From an uncultured Alistipes sp. (lineage in GTDB: Bacteria > Bacteroidota > Bacteroidia > Bacteroidales > Rikenellaceae), in the NCBI GenBank assembly GCA_900770635.1, contig CAAGLB010000161.1, forward strand, positions 56,705 to 120,704: DNA of 64,000 nt, written 5' to 3'. This document shows positions 24,794-32,917 of the stretch, in pieces (the first letter of the stretch is position 1; each line of letters begins with the position of its first letter). Below the pieces are notes generated by a model. It saw nothing but the letters and a program-made list of their open reading frames with translations. It made no database searches and had not been told where the DNA came from. The translations under genes and the position numbers were made by a program.

Positions 24794-26407
24794 ATGGCAG
24801 ACTTTATCTACCAGGAGCCGTTTCCTATCCAGGAGGATAAGACGGAGTATCGCCTTTTGACTAAGGACTATGTAAAGGTTGTCGAGTGCGACGGTCGTAA
24901 GATTTTGAAGGTTGATCCTAAGGGCCTTGAGCTCTTGGCTAAGGAGGCTTATGCCGATGTATCGTTCTACTTGCGTGCCTCACACCTCCAGAAGTTGGCT
25001 AACATCCTCGAAGATCCAGAGGCTACAGACAACGACAAGTTCGTGGCATACACTATGCTTATGAACCAGTGTGTAGCTGCTGAGGGCGAGTTGCCAACAT
25101 GCCAGGATACAGGTACAGCAATCTGTATCGGTCATAAGGGCGAGGACGTATATACTGGTGCTAACGATGCTGAGTGCATCTCACGTGGTGTCTACGAGAC
25201 CTACAAGGAGCGCAACCTTCGCTACTCACAGGTTGTTCCTTTCACTATGACCGAGGAGAAGAACTCAGCGACCAACCTCCCAGCGCAGATCGACATCTAC
25301 GCAGGTCACCCAGGCATGGAGTACGAGTTCTTGTTCATCACTAAGGGAGGTGGCTCAGCAAACAAGACATTCCTCTATCAGCAGACTAAGGCACTTCTCA
25401 ACGAGAAGTCACTCACCGAGTTCATTAAGAAGCATATCCTTGACCTCGGAACGTCGGCATGTCCTCCATACCACCTTGCACTCTGCATCGGTGGTACATC
25501 GGCTGAGATGTGCTTGTCAACAGTGAAGAAGGCATCGGCAGGCTATCTCGACGAGCTTCCAACATCTGGTAACGAGGGTGGTCGCTGCTTCCGTGACTTG
25601 GAGTGGGAGGCTAAGGTGCAGAAGATTTGCCAGGAGATTGGCCTCGGTGCTCAGTTCGGTGGCAAGTACTACGTTCACGACGTACGTGTTATCCGTGCTC
25701 CACGTCACGCTGCATCATGCCCAGTGGCTATCGGCGTAAGCTGCTCTGCAGACCGTAACATCAAGGCTAAGATTACCCCAGAGGGTATCTTCATTGAGCA
25801 GTTGGAGAAGAATCCAGCACGCTTCCTTCCTGCCCAGGCTCCAGCAATGTCACCAGCAGTAGATATCGACCTTGACGAGGGTATGGATAAGGTGCGTGAG
25901 ATCTTGTCGAAGTATCCTATCAAGACTCGCCTTAACCTCAAGGGTACGTTGGTTGTTGCTCGTGATATCGCTCACGCACGCATCAAGCAGATGCTCGACG
26001 AGGGTAAGCCTATGCCTGAGTACTTCAAGAATCACCCTGTATATTATGCAGGCCCTGCTAAGACTCCTCAGGGCATGGCTTCAGGCTCATTTGGCCCTAC
26101 CACAGCAGGCCGTATGGACTCATACGTTGACCAGTTCCAGAAGGCTGGTGGCTCAATGGTAATGGTGGCTAAGGGTAACCGCTCACAGCAGGTGACCGAC
26201 GCTTGTAAGAACAACGGTGGCTTCTACCTCGGCTCTATCGGTGGTCCTGCAGCTATCCTCGCTAAGAACTCAATCAAGAAGGTTGAGGTTGTTGACTTCG
26301 AGGAGCTCGGCATGGAGGCAGTACGTAAGATCTACGTTGAGAACTTCCCAGCCTTCATCATCGTAGATGATAAGGGTAATGATTTCTTCGCCGACTTCCA
26401 GCATTAA
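24794..26407 (+). CDS. fumA: Fumarate hydratase, class I ([4Fe-4S])
   Basis: 537 residues, the single-chain class I form that combines alpha and beta parts. It interconverts fumarate and malate in the (often reductive) TCA branch. CQDTGTAI, GTSACPPYHLAL and SCPVAIGVSCSAD contain the cysteines likely to hold the cluster. The beta part has GPTTAGRMDSYV and KGNRSQQV. The cluster makes it oxygen-sensitive, in keeping with an anaerobe. Codons are strongly of the highly expressed type. A relative of the cloverleaf elements overlaps the stop. Confidence 0.95.
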   Translation: MADFIYQEPFPIQEDKTEYRLLTKDYVKVVECDGRKILKVDPKGLELLAKEAYADVSFYLRASHLQKLANILEDPEATDNDKFVAYTMLMNQCVAAEGELPTCQDTGTAICIGHKGEDVYTGANDAECISRGVYETYKERNLRYSQVVPFTMTEEKNSATNLPAQIDIYAGHPGMEYEFLFITKGGGSANKTFLYQQTKALLNEKSLTEFIKKHILDLGTSACPPYHLALCIGGTSAEMCLSTVKKASAGYLDELPTSGNEGGRCFRDLEWEAKVQKICQEIGLGAQFGGKYYVHDVRVIRAPRHAASCPVAIGVSCSADRNIKAKITPEGIFIEQLEKNPARFLPAQAPAMSPAVDIDLDEGMDKVREILSKYPIKTRLNLKGTLVVARDIAHARIKQMLDEGKPMPEYFKNHPVYYAGPAKTPQGMASGSFGPTTAGRMDSYVDQFQKAGGSMVMVAKGNRSQQVTDACKNNGGFYLGSIGGPAAILAKNSIKKVEVVDFEELGMEAVRKIYVENFPAFIIVDDKGNDFFADFQH

Positions 26408-26526
26408 AATTGTATAGCAGGGTTATTTCGGCGTCTTGCTTGTTGGCGAAATCCTCACATACGTCAAGTATGCTGCGGTTTCGCCAACTGCGACAATCCA
26501 CCAAACTAACCCTACTCTCCAATTTT
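26406..26526 (+). repeat. Inverted-repeat element K, relative of the cloverleaf family
   Basis: Arms aaaattg/caatttt (26406-26412, 26520-26526) and agggtta/taaccct (26419-26425, 26507-26513) enclose a hairpin gttggcgaaa/tttcgccaac (26442-26451, 26479-26488) with tip catac-gtcaa-gtatg. The tip and its TACgtcaaGTA core match those of copies A and G. It begins inside the fumarase TAA. Confidence 0.7.
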
Positions 26527-26549
26527 AATAATAAATCAAATGTTATACT

Positions 26550-26616
26550 AAGGCGGGCAGGCCATGATTGTGGTTTGCCCACCTTTATAGCAATAAAACG
26601 CCCGCCGAGGCGTTTA
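26550..26616 (+). terminator. Two hairpins between fum and batD
   Basis: agg-gggca (26550-26559) pairs with tgccc-acct (26576-26584), and aaacgcc/ggcgttt forms a second hairpin near 26596-26615. Either may end fumarase transcription; U-tracts are weak. Confidence 0.45.
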
Positions 26617-26646
26617 ACAAAATATCGGGAGATTAACACTTTTTAG

Positions 26647-28521
26647 ATGAAACGAATCTTTATTCTACGACTTACGCTACTTCTCGTTGCACTCTTTACC
26701 TCGGTGCAGCTATGGGCGCAGGTGACCTTCAAGGCTGAGGCACCACTGCTTGTTGCCACAAACGAGCGTGTCTATGTGAAGTTTAGCGTCAACAAAGAGC
26801 CTGATGGCGACAACACCTTCAAGAGCCCTTCGTTCGAGGGCTTTACGGTGATTGCTGGCCCTGCCGTATATACGGGCATGGAGTTGCAGTGGATAAACGG
26901 CCACCAAACAACGAATTATAGCCGCACCTACACCTTTGTGCTGCTGCCCCAAGATGCGGGTAAGTTTACCATAGACGCAGCATCAATCGAGGTTGACGGC
27001 AAGACATATCAGACCAAGCCCCTGCTTATCGAGGTTATCGACGAGAGTGCTGCACCAGCGCCCAATGCTGCGGCAACTAAGCAGCAATCTACGCAGCAGC
27101 CTGCTCAGCAACCCTCTCAGCAGCAAAAGGATAAGAGCTCCGAGAAGGGTGTTGGCCGTGACGATATATTCATCGTGCTCAACGTATCGGACAAGGAGGT
27201 GTATAAGGACGAGGCGCTACGTGCCACGCTCATGCTCTACACCCGTGTCGACTATCCAGAGATACAGTCGTTCAACATGCCTACGTTCAACGACTTCTGG
27301 ACTCAGGAGGTAACATCACGCACCCCTCCGTCACGTGCCGAATACAATGGCCGCATATACGATACCTATAAGCTCACCGAGCACATCATAGCGCCACAGC
27401 GCACAGGCAACATCACCATCAGCCCTGCCGAGCTGAATGTGGCTATACGTATCATTACGCAGACAAACACAGGTAGCGTGTTCCATAGTGGCCACCACGT
27501 GAGCTATGTTAATCGAGTGTTGCGCTCCCAGCCTGTGACAATCAAGGTTAAGGAGTTCCCGGCAAATGCCCCAGCGTCGTTTAGTGGCGTCGTAGGTAGC
27601 TTCACCATGTCGAGCAAGGCGCCCGAGGCTACGATGAGCGCTAATAGCTCGAACGAGCTGTCGGTGACAATCTCGGGTAGCGGAAACCTCAAATTCATAA
27701 CAGCGCCTAAGCTCACACTCCCCGAGTCGTTCGAGATTTACGACACCAAGGTCATAGATAATATTCGCACCTCGGCATCTGGCTCGTCGGGAAGTATAAC
27801 ATATACCTATCCTTTTGTGGCACGTGCTGCGGGCGAGTATCACATTGAGCCTTTGGTGTTCAGCTACTTCGACTTAGAGTCGAAGCAGTATAAGAGCCTA
27901 AGCACCGAGCCATTTGTGATCACCGTTACCGACGATGGTTCTGTCGTGGCAAAGAGTGCCGACAGCTCGCATGGCTATGCCGACTATGGCGGTCGCATGA
28001 AGCAGCTCGACAGAGATATTCGCTTTATACATACAGACAAGCTGGCGGCAAGCGCCCATTCGCTATTTGTCCTCTCGCCGATGTATTGGTTGACAATAGT
28101 CGTTATCGTAGCGCTCTTCATCGTTGTCTACCACCTCATGCGCAAGCGCATACGCCAAAACCGCAATGTTGTGGCTCGCCGCATGCGCCAGGCCGACAAG
28201 GTTGCTGTGCAGCGCCTACGCCTCGCCGAGCGCTCTATGCTCGAGGGCAACCGTCATGCCTTCTACGAGGAGATGCTACGTGCCATGTGGGGATATGTCA
28301 GCGACAAGTTTAATATCCCTGTGTCGAACCTAACAAAGGAGACTATTCGAGAGGAGCTATACCGTCGTGGAGTGTCGGCTGCCGATGCCGAGCAGTTCTG
28401 CCAGATTATCTCTCGCTCCGACGAGGCGCAATATGCTCCATCTACCGAGAGCGACATGGGCGAGGTATATGCCGATGCTGCGTCGGTGATTTCAAAGATT
28501 GAGTCGATAGTAAAACGTTAG
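26647..28521 (+). CDS. batD: BatD family protein
   Basis: 624 residues. A signal peptide (cleavage after LWAQ) is followed by several Ig-like beta domains: VTFKAEAPLLVATNERVYVKF is the standard BatD start. A Gln-rich linker lies near residue 150, a transmembrane helix near 480-500 and a cytosolic helical tail. Bat proteins were linked to aerotolerance in Bacteroides fragilis and usually sit with MoxR and BatA/B, which are not in this window. It is 3 bases from batE. Confidence 0.88.
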   Translation: MKRIFILRLTLLLVALFTSVQLWAQVTFKAEAPLLVATNERVYVKFSVNKEPDGDNTFKSPSFEGFTVIAGPAVYTGMELQWINGHQTTNYSRTYTFVLLPQDAGKFTIDAASIEVDGKTYQTKPLLIEVIDESAAPAPNAAATKQQSTQQPAQQPSQQQKDKSSEKGVGRDDIFIVLNVSDKEVYKDEALRATLMLYTRVDYPEIQSFNMPTFNDFWTQEVTSRTPPSRAEYNGRIYDTYKLTEHIIAPQRTGNITISPAELNVAIRIITQTNTGSVFHSGHHVSYVNRVLRSQPVTIKVKEFPANAPASFSGVVGSFTMSSKAPEATMSANSSNELSVTISGSGNLKFITAPKLTLPESFEIYDTKVIDNIRTSASGSSGSITYTYPFVARAAGEYHIEPLVFSYFDLESKQYKSLSTEPFVITVTDDGSVVAKSADSSHGYADYGGRMKQLDRDIRFIHTDKLAASAHSLFVLSPMYWLTIVVIVALFIVVYHLMRKRIRQNRNVVARRMRQADKVAVQRLRLAERSMLEGNRHAFYEEMLRAMWGYVSDKFNIPVSNLTKETIREELYRRGVSAADAEQFCQIISRSDEAQYAPSTESDMGEVYADAASVISKIESIVKR

Positions 28522-28524
28522 TTT

Positions 28525-29340
28525 ATGAAGGTGCTTAATAATATAATAAAGGTATGCGTGTTTGTCGTGGCCCTTGTCGGCTCATATTGTAGCTGGGCCA
28601 CCGAGGGTGTTGCCGAGGCTAATGCCGAGTGGCAGCAGGGCCTCGACGCCTACTCTGGCAAGGAGTATGGCGAGGCAAAGAGTAGTTTCGAGAAGGTTGC
28701 CGAGATGGGCTATGCCTCTGCCGACCTATACTACAATCTTGGTAATGCCTACTTCAAGCTTGGCCAGCAGCACGACCACCCCTTTGCAGAAGGTGAGCTT
28801 GGCCGTGCTATACTCAACTATCGCCGAGCTCTTAAACTCGATCCTACGATGGAGGATGCTCGCTACAACCTCGACATAGCTCAGGACTATACCAACGATG
28901 CTGAGCCTCTGCCTCTTAGCGTCATGGGCTCTATGTGGTCAGGGCTTCAAGGTCTTATGTCGTCGAACGGCTGGACAATAACCTCTATTGTAATATTGGT
29001 TGTGGCTCTCGGGCTTGTCATGTTGTATCTCTTGTCGTCGGCTGTTGTCCTCCGTAAGGTGGCTTTCTTCGTGGCCATAACACTCATCTTTGCCTTTGTC
29101 ATAACTACAATTTTGGCTATTGCCCAGCGTAGTGCTTCGTCCGATTCGTCGGAGGCAGTAATCCTCTGCAACGATAGTATCTCGGTGCATGCCTCTCCCG
29201 ACAACTCGTCAAAGGTCATTCGTCAGCCATCGCAGGGCGTGTCTGTATATATTCTTCGTACGCATGGCGACTGGACAGAGATAGAGTTTGTCGATGGCGA
29301 GAAGGGATGGTTGCCATCAAAATCTGTAGAACGAGTGTAG
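28525..29340 (+). CDS. batE: BatE family protein, TPR plus SH3-like domain
   Basis: 271 residues. An export signal, then two or three tetratricopeptide repeats (AYSGKEYGEAKSSFEKVAEM, YYNLGNAYFKLG, RAILNYRRALKLDP), two transmembrane helices around residues 150-200, and a C-terminal bacterial SH3 domain (VHASPDNSSKVIRQPSQG, GEKGWLPSKSV). The order is that of BatE. Likely works with BatD at the cell envelope. Confidence 0.86.
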   Translation: MKVLNNIIKVCVFVVALVGSYCSWATEGVAEANAEWQQGLDAYSGKEYGEAKSSFEKVAEMGYASADLYYNLGNAYFKLGQQHDHPFAEGELGRAILNYRRALKLDPTMEDARYNLDIAQDYTNDAEPLPLSVMGSMWSGLQGLMSSNGWTITSIVILVVALGLVMLYLLSSAVVLRKVAFFVAITLIFAFVITTILAIAQRSASSDSSEAVILCNDSISVHASPDNSSKVIRQPSQGVSVYILRTHGDWTEIEFVDGEKGWLPSKSVERV

Positions 29341-29343
29341 CCT

Positions 29344-29937
29344 ATGTCCCAGTTGCTTGATAACGTATGCTCTGAACTTCAACGACTTCCAGGTATTGGT
29401 CGTCGTACAGCGTTGCGCCTCGCCATGCACCTACTTAAGATGGATACGGAGGTCGTTGACTCGCTGTCAAATAGCATAGCTCGCTTCCGCCACGACATAC
29501 GCCACTGCCAGAGCTGTAATAACCTTTCGGATGAGGCGCTCTGTCCTATATGCAGCGATCCTCGCCGCGACCGCTCGACGATTTGCGTTGTCGAGCAGGT
29601 TGCCGACCTTATGTCTATCGAGAATACAGGTCAGTATCATGGCATGTATCATGTCCTCGGCGGCGTTATCTCGCCTATGCAGGGCGTAGGTCCTTCCGAC
29701 TTGAAGATAGACCTGCTGTGCGACAAACTTCTTACGGGCGAGATACGTGAGGTCATCGTGGCTATATCTACCTCTGTTGAGGGCGAGACCACGCTCTTCT
29801 ATCTTCAAAATCGTCTTAAGGCCTTCCCCGATGTTAAGGTTACCACCATCGCCCGAGGCATAGGTTTTGGCGACGAGTTGGAGTATGTCGATGAGTTGAC
29901 CATCACGCACGCCCTTATGAACCGCCGAGAAATTTAA
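29344..29937 (+). CDS. recR: Recombination protein RecR
   Basis: 197 residues, standard length. RecR with RecO and RecF loads RecA at gaps. LPGIGRRTALRLAMHLL is the helix-hairpin-helix, CQSCNNLSDEALCPIC the zinc finger, and VVEQVADLMSIE and GGVISPMQGVGPSDL the Toprim domain. 3 bases after batE. Copy C of the cloverleaf element overlaps its TAA. Confidence 0.96.
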   Translation: MSQLLDNVCSELQRLPGIGRRTALRLAMHLLKMDTEVVDSLSNSIARFRHDIRHCQSCNNLSDEALCPICSDPRRDRSTICVVEQVADLMSIENTGQYHGMYHVLGGVISPMQGVGPSDLKIDLLCDKLLTGEIREVIVAISTSVEGETTLFYLQNRLKAFPDVKVTTIARGIGFGDELEYVDELTITHALMNRREI

Positions 29938-30066
29938 TTTGTTGTGATAAGGGGCCATTCTCGGCCCATCGCTAAAAGCTAACTACCCGAGGCTGTAGGT
30001 TTTACTACTATCCTCGGGTAGTTCCTTTTGCCATAGACCAAGCCTAACCCCTTCTAACAACAAATT
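29936..30066 (+). repeat. Cloverleaf inverted-repeat element, copy C
   Basis: Arms aatttgttgt (29936-29945) and acaacaaatt (30057-30066); a GC hairpin gggcc/ggccc at about 29952-29967; and a long hairpin from about 29973 to 30031 with arms ctacccgagg/cctcgggtag and tip GTA-N5-TAC. It starts at the second base of the recR stop codon. Confidence 0.85.
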
Positions 30067-30261
30067 AGTGCGCTGAGCAAGGTCGGTTTTCTGGGTAAAT
30101 TGGGTATTGTGGGTACAGTGGGTTACTATGCGCACGCATATTACCCCATTAAAACTCATATTACCTCATCGAACCCCAGAATACCCATTTTCCCCTGAGC
30201 GATGCGTAATTACCCACAACACCCAGACGCCCTCTTATTTGACTTTAATCCTCTCATTCTC
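30067..30261. other. Gene-free stretch with GGGTAnT-like repeats
   Basis: It starts with gtgcgctga, like the stretch after copy A, then runs of gggtaaattgggtattgtgggta and, further on, the inverse tacccat-type words. It contains catattacctcatcgaa at 30157-30173. No coding potential seen. Confidence 0.5.
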
Positions 30262-30291
30262 TTGCTATTTCGTTTTTTTTTATTACCTTTG
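30262..30291 (+). promoter_or_regulatory. Promoter of rplY-pth
   Basis: TTG (30262-30264), 19 bases, TACCTTTG (30284-30291). The untranslated leader to the ATG at 30376 is about 78 bases, long for this genome, and may carry regulation of a ribosomal protein gene. Confidence 0.75.
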
Positions 30292-30375
30292 CCCTCCCAA
30301 GCAGGCATCTATGGGGTCATAACAGTTGATTATGATTGAGTGGTGCTGAAGTAAAATATTAATTATCAAACAATT

Positions 30376-30936
30376 ATGAAGACAATTCAGATTAACGGTA
30401 CTGCACGTGCTGACTTCGGTAAGAAGTTCGCTAAGGCAGCTCGTCGCGAGGGCCAGGTACCTTGCATCATCTACGGTGGTGGCGAGGAGAAGGCTTTCAC
30501 TATCGACGCTAAGGAGCTTTCACAGCTTATCTACACTCCTAACTCTTACATCATCGAGCTCAACATCGATGGCGTTGTAGAGAAGGCAGTTATGCGTGAG
30601 GTACAGTATCACCCAGTTCGTGAGCAGGTTCTCCACGTAGACTTCTACCGTGTTCAGGAGGGTAAGCCAGTAGCAGTTAGCGTACCAGTACGCCTCACAG
30701 GTAACGCTGAGGGTGTTAAGATCGGTGGTAAGCTCGCTCTTTCTGCTCGTAAGCTCACAGTTAAGGCTTTGGTTGAGTTTATTCCAGACGAGATCGTTGT
30801 TGATGTTACTCCATTGAAGGTTGGTCAGACTATCTTCGTTGGCGACCTCAAGCACGAGAACCTCACATTCGTTACTCCTGCAACAACTGCTGTTTGCGCC
30901 GTTCGCGTAACACGTGCTTCACGTGCTGCTCAGTAG
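30376..30936 (+). CDS. rplY: 50S ribosomal protein L25/general stress protein Ctc
   Basis: 186 residues, the two-domain (CTC) form. L25 binds 5S rRNA. MKTIQINGTARADFGKKFAKAARREGQVPCIIYGG is the typical L25 N-terminal domain (family consensus RxxLGKxxAxxLRxxGxVPAVVYG), and HVDFYRVQEGKPV and VPVRLTGNAEGVKIGGKL mark the second domain. Strongly biased codons suggest high expression. It is followed by pth after 28 bases, a common pairing. Confidence 0.95.
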   Translation: MKTIQINGTARADFGKKFAKAARREGQVPCIIYGGGEEKAFTIDAKELSQLIYTPNSYIIELNIDGVVEKAVMREVQYHPVREQVLHVDFYRVQEGKPVAVSVPVRLTGNAEGVKIGGKLALSARKLTVKALVEFIPDEIVVDVTPLKVGQTIFVGDLKHENLTFVTPATTAVCAVRVTRASRAAQ

Positions 30937-30964
30937 TAGTTAGCTAACTCAAAACAAAACGAGT

Positions 30965-31528
30965 ATGAAGTATCTTGTTGTCGGGTTGGGCAACATCGGT
31001 TCGGAGTATGCCGCTACCCGCCACAACATAGGTTTCAGAGTGTTGGATGCCTTAGCCGAGGCATCCAATATCTCTTTTACGACGGTGCGTTATGGTGCTA
31101 TGGCAACGCTAAAACATCGTGGCCGCACTGTATATCTGCTTAAACCATCGACATACATGAACCTCTCGGGCAAGGCGGTGCGCTATTGGATGGACCAGGA
31201 GCGTATTCCTCGTGAAAACCTCCTTGTCATATCGGACGATATAGCCCTTCCATTCGGCACATTCCGCATGCGCAAGAATGGCTCGGAGGGTGGCCATAAT
31301 GGTCTGCGTAACATCACCGAGTTGCTTGGTGACAACCAATACTCGCGCCTTAGGTTCGGTGTTGGTGGCGACTTTCCACGAGGCCACCAGGTCGACTACG
31401 TCTTGGGCGACTTCTCGGACGAGGAGAATAAGCTTATGCCTGAGCGCCTTAAGCTCTTTGGCGATGCTGTGTTGTCGTTCGTGTCGATAGGTGTCGACCG
31501 CACGATGAATACCTATAATGGCAAATAA
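30965..31528 (+). CDS. pth: Peptidyl-tRNA hydrolase
   Basis: 187 residues. Pth recycles peptidyl-tRNA. The sequence has LVVGLGNIGSEYAATRHNIGF with the catalytic His, KPSTYMNLSGKAV, and DDIALPFGTFRMRKNGSEGGHNGLRNI with the catalytic Asp and second His region. Normal length, downstream of rplY. Confidence 0.96.
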   Translation: MKYLVVGLGNIGSEYAATRHNIGFRVLDALAEASNISFTTVRYGAMATLKHRGRTVYLLKPSTYMNLSGKAVRYWMDQERIPRENLLVISDDIALPFGTFRMRKNGSEGGHNGLRNITELLGDNQYSRLRFGVGGDFPRGHQVDYVLGDFSDEENKLMPERLKLFGDAVLSFVSIGVDRTMNTYNGK

Positions 31529-31560
31529 AAAATGCTGACTTTTCTGTCAGCATTTTTTTT
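31529..31560. terminator. Terminator between pth and the META gene
   Basis: Stem aaaatgctgac (31529-31539) with gtcagcatttt (31546-31556), then further T's. It ends pth and, read on the other strand, can also serve the convergent gene ending at 31582. Confidence 0.88.
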
Positions 31561-31581
31561 GTATGGTAATGATGCGAAATG

Positions 31582-32013
31582 CTACTCATTACTTACAGCC
31601 TTGAGTATCGCCACCAGCGTGCCGTTCGACAATAGAAGCATGTGGTCGGCATCCATCTCGTAGTGGGTAACCCTCTCGAGTGTATCCATAAACTCGTTTT
31701 CGAGTTCGTAGTTCTTGCAGTATTGGCGTGTAGAGCCTAAGTTCTTAATTATCAGGTCACGTGATGCTGTCATGCTAAATGTCGCTGTCAGCACATTGCA
31801 GTCGCCCTTGCCAGCCACTGTGCCATTGTTCATAAATGTGAGCCTAAAACTATTGCCCTCGGCCGCAACATCTTTGGCCATGAGCTGCACAAGCTGCCAC
31901 TCGGTGCCTACGAGGGGTTTCTCGAGCTTGCTGAGCTTGCGACAGTCGCAGCAGCCAACAGCCAACAATAGCGAAAGAATGGGGATTAATAAAAATAATG
32001 TTGTTCGTTTCAT
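31582..32013 (-). CDS. META/HslJ-domain lipoprotein
   Basis: 143 residues. The lipoprotein signal MKRTTLFLLIPILSLLLAVGC has lipid Cys21. The rest is a single META domain: VGTEWQLVQL, FMNNGTVAGKGDCNVLTATF and NLGSTRQYC are the usual blocks of the HslJ/DUF306 family. Some members are linked to stress or antibiotic tolerance, but the molecular role is unknown. Divergent from ridA, with overlapping palindromic promoter boxes between them. Confidence 0.83.
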   Translation of the reverse strand: MKRTTLFLLIPILSLLLAVGCCDCRKLSKLEKPLVGTEWQLVQLMAKDVAAEGNSFRLTFMNNGTVAGKGDCNVLTATFSMTASRDLIIKNLGSTRQYCKNYELENEFMDTLERVTHYEMDADHMLLLSNGTLVAILKAVSNE

Positions 32014-32034
32014 CGTTATCTATCAAAATATCGT

Positions 32035-32053
32035 TATCTTTGTCACAAAGATA
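32035..32053. promoter_or_regulatory. Palindromic double TAnnTTTG box between META gene and ridA
   Basis: TATCTTTG (32035-32042, plus strand) and its mirror CAAAGATA (32046-32053, TATCTTTG on the minus strand) are three bases apart. The two transcripts would start across each other's box, so the two promoters should exclude one another. Confidence 0.6.
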
Positions 32054-32081
32054 GTACAAAACTCTAAAAACTAATACGAAA

Positions 32082-32456
32082 ATGAAAAAAGTTATCGCAT
32101 CACCTTTGGCACCTAAGGCAGTAGGTCCATACTCACAGGCTATCGCTCACGACTCAACTCTCTACATCTCTGGTCAGCTTCCTATCGACGGCGCTACAGG
32201 CGTTATGGCTGAGGGCGTTGAGGCTCAGACACGCCAGGCTCTTACCAACCTCGGCTACATCCTCAACGAGGCAGGCTACTCTTTCGACGACGTAGCTAAG
32301 ACAACAGTTCTTCTCGCCGACATCGCTGACTTCGGCGCTATGAACGCTATCTATGCTGAGTTCTTCACAGGCGACAAGCCAGCACGTATTTGCTATCAGG
32401 TAGCAGCACTTCCAATGGGTGCACGTGTTGAGATTGATGCTATTGCCATCAAGTAA
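32082..32456 (+). CDS. ridA: RidA family enamine/imine deaminase
   Basis: 124 residues. RidA hydrolyses reactive 2-aminoacrylate and related enamines made by PLP enzymes. PLAPKAVGPYSQAI, YISGQLPID and the C-terminal GARVEIDAIA, with the substrate-binding Arg, are all present. Strong codon bias. Copy D of the cloverleaf element overlaps the TAA. Confidence 0.94.
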   Translation: MKKVIASPLAPKAVGPYSQAIAHDSTLYISGQLPIDGATGVMAEGVEAQTRQALTNLGYILNEAGYSFDDVAKTTVLLADIADFGAMNAIYAEFFTGDKPARICYQVAALPMGARVEIDAIAIK

Positions 32457-32581
32457 TTTTTGATGATAAGGCAGCATCTACTGCCGCTAACAAAAATTAA
32501 TGCGAATGGGAAATACGCTTTGTATGTCCCATCCGCATTTTTTTTGCCGAGCGTTGTATCTGCCACCTTCTAATCAAAAAT
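32456..32581 (+). repeat. Cloverleaf inverted-repeat element, copy D
   Basis: Arms atttttgat (32456-32464) and atcaaaaat (32573-32581), another outer-stem sequence. Inside: ggcag/ctgcc hairpin (32470-32485), and a long hairpin with aatgcg/cgcatt and tip TAC-gcttt-GTA. First of three tandem copies. Confidence 0.82.
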
Positions 32582-32582
32582 C

Positions 32583-32711
32583 ATTTCCGATGATAAGAGG
32601 TCATCTTTGACCTATCCCAAAAAGTTGAGCACCCGAGGCTGTACGTTTTGTACTATCCTCGGGTGCTCACTTTTGCGATAAGCCAAATCTAACCCCTTCT
32701 AATCAAAAATT
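32583..32711 (+). repeat. Cloverleaf inverted-repeat element, copy E (outer stem broken)
   Basis: Follows D directly. Its left arm (atttccgat) no longer matches its right arm (atcaaaaatt, 32702-32711), which instead would pair with the left arm of D. The hairpins are intact: ggtca/tgacc and gttgagcacccgagg-type arms with tip GTAC-gtttt-GTAC. Confidence 0.78.
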
Positions 32712-32758
32712 AATTTCTTGAGATAAGGGCGCATCTGCGGCCTTTCAATCAAGAAATT
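32712..32758 (+). repeat. Cloverleaf element, minimal copy F
   Basis: Arms aatttcttga (32712-32721) and tcaagaaatt (32749-32758) pair perfectly, enclosing only the small gggcgcatctgcggcc hairpin. It looks like the element without its central hairpin. Confidence 0.75.
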
Positions 32759-32829
32759 TCGTGAATGCTCTTCGGTGGCATTTGCCGTAGGGTATGTTAA
32801 CATGCTTGCGGTAATTTCATGCTAATAGC

Positions 32830-32860
32830 TTGCTCATATCGAGAATATTGCTTAATTTTG
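32830..32860 (+). promoter_or_regulatory. Promoter of the WG-repeat/TonB gene
   Basis: TTG (32830-32832), 20 bases, TAATTTTG (32853-32860), about 58 bases before the ATG. Confidence 0.7.
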
Positions 32861-32917
32861 TAATAGCTATCCAAGCAATAAAAATCGAGTCATACATCCA
32901 TATAACTATTATGACCT

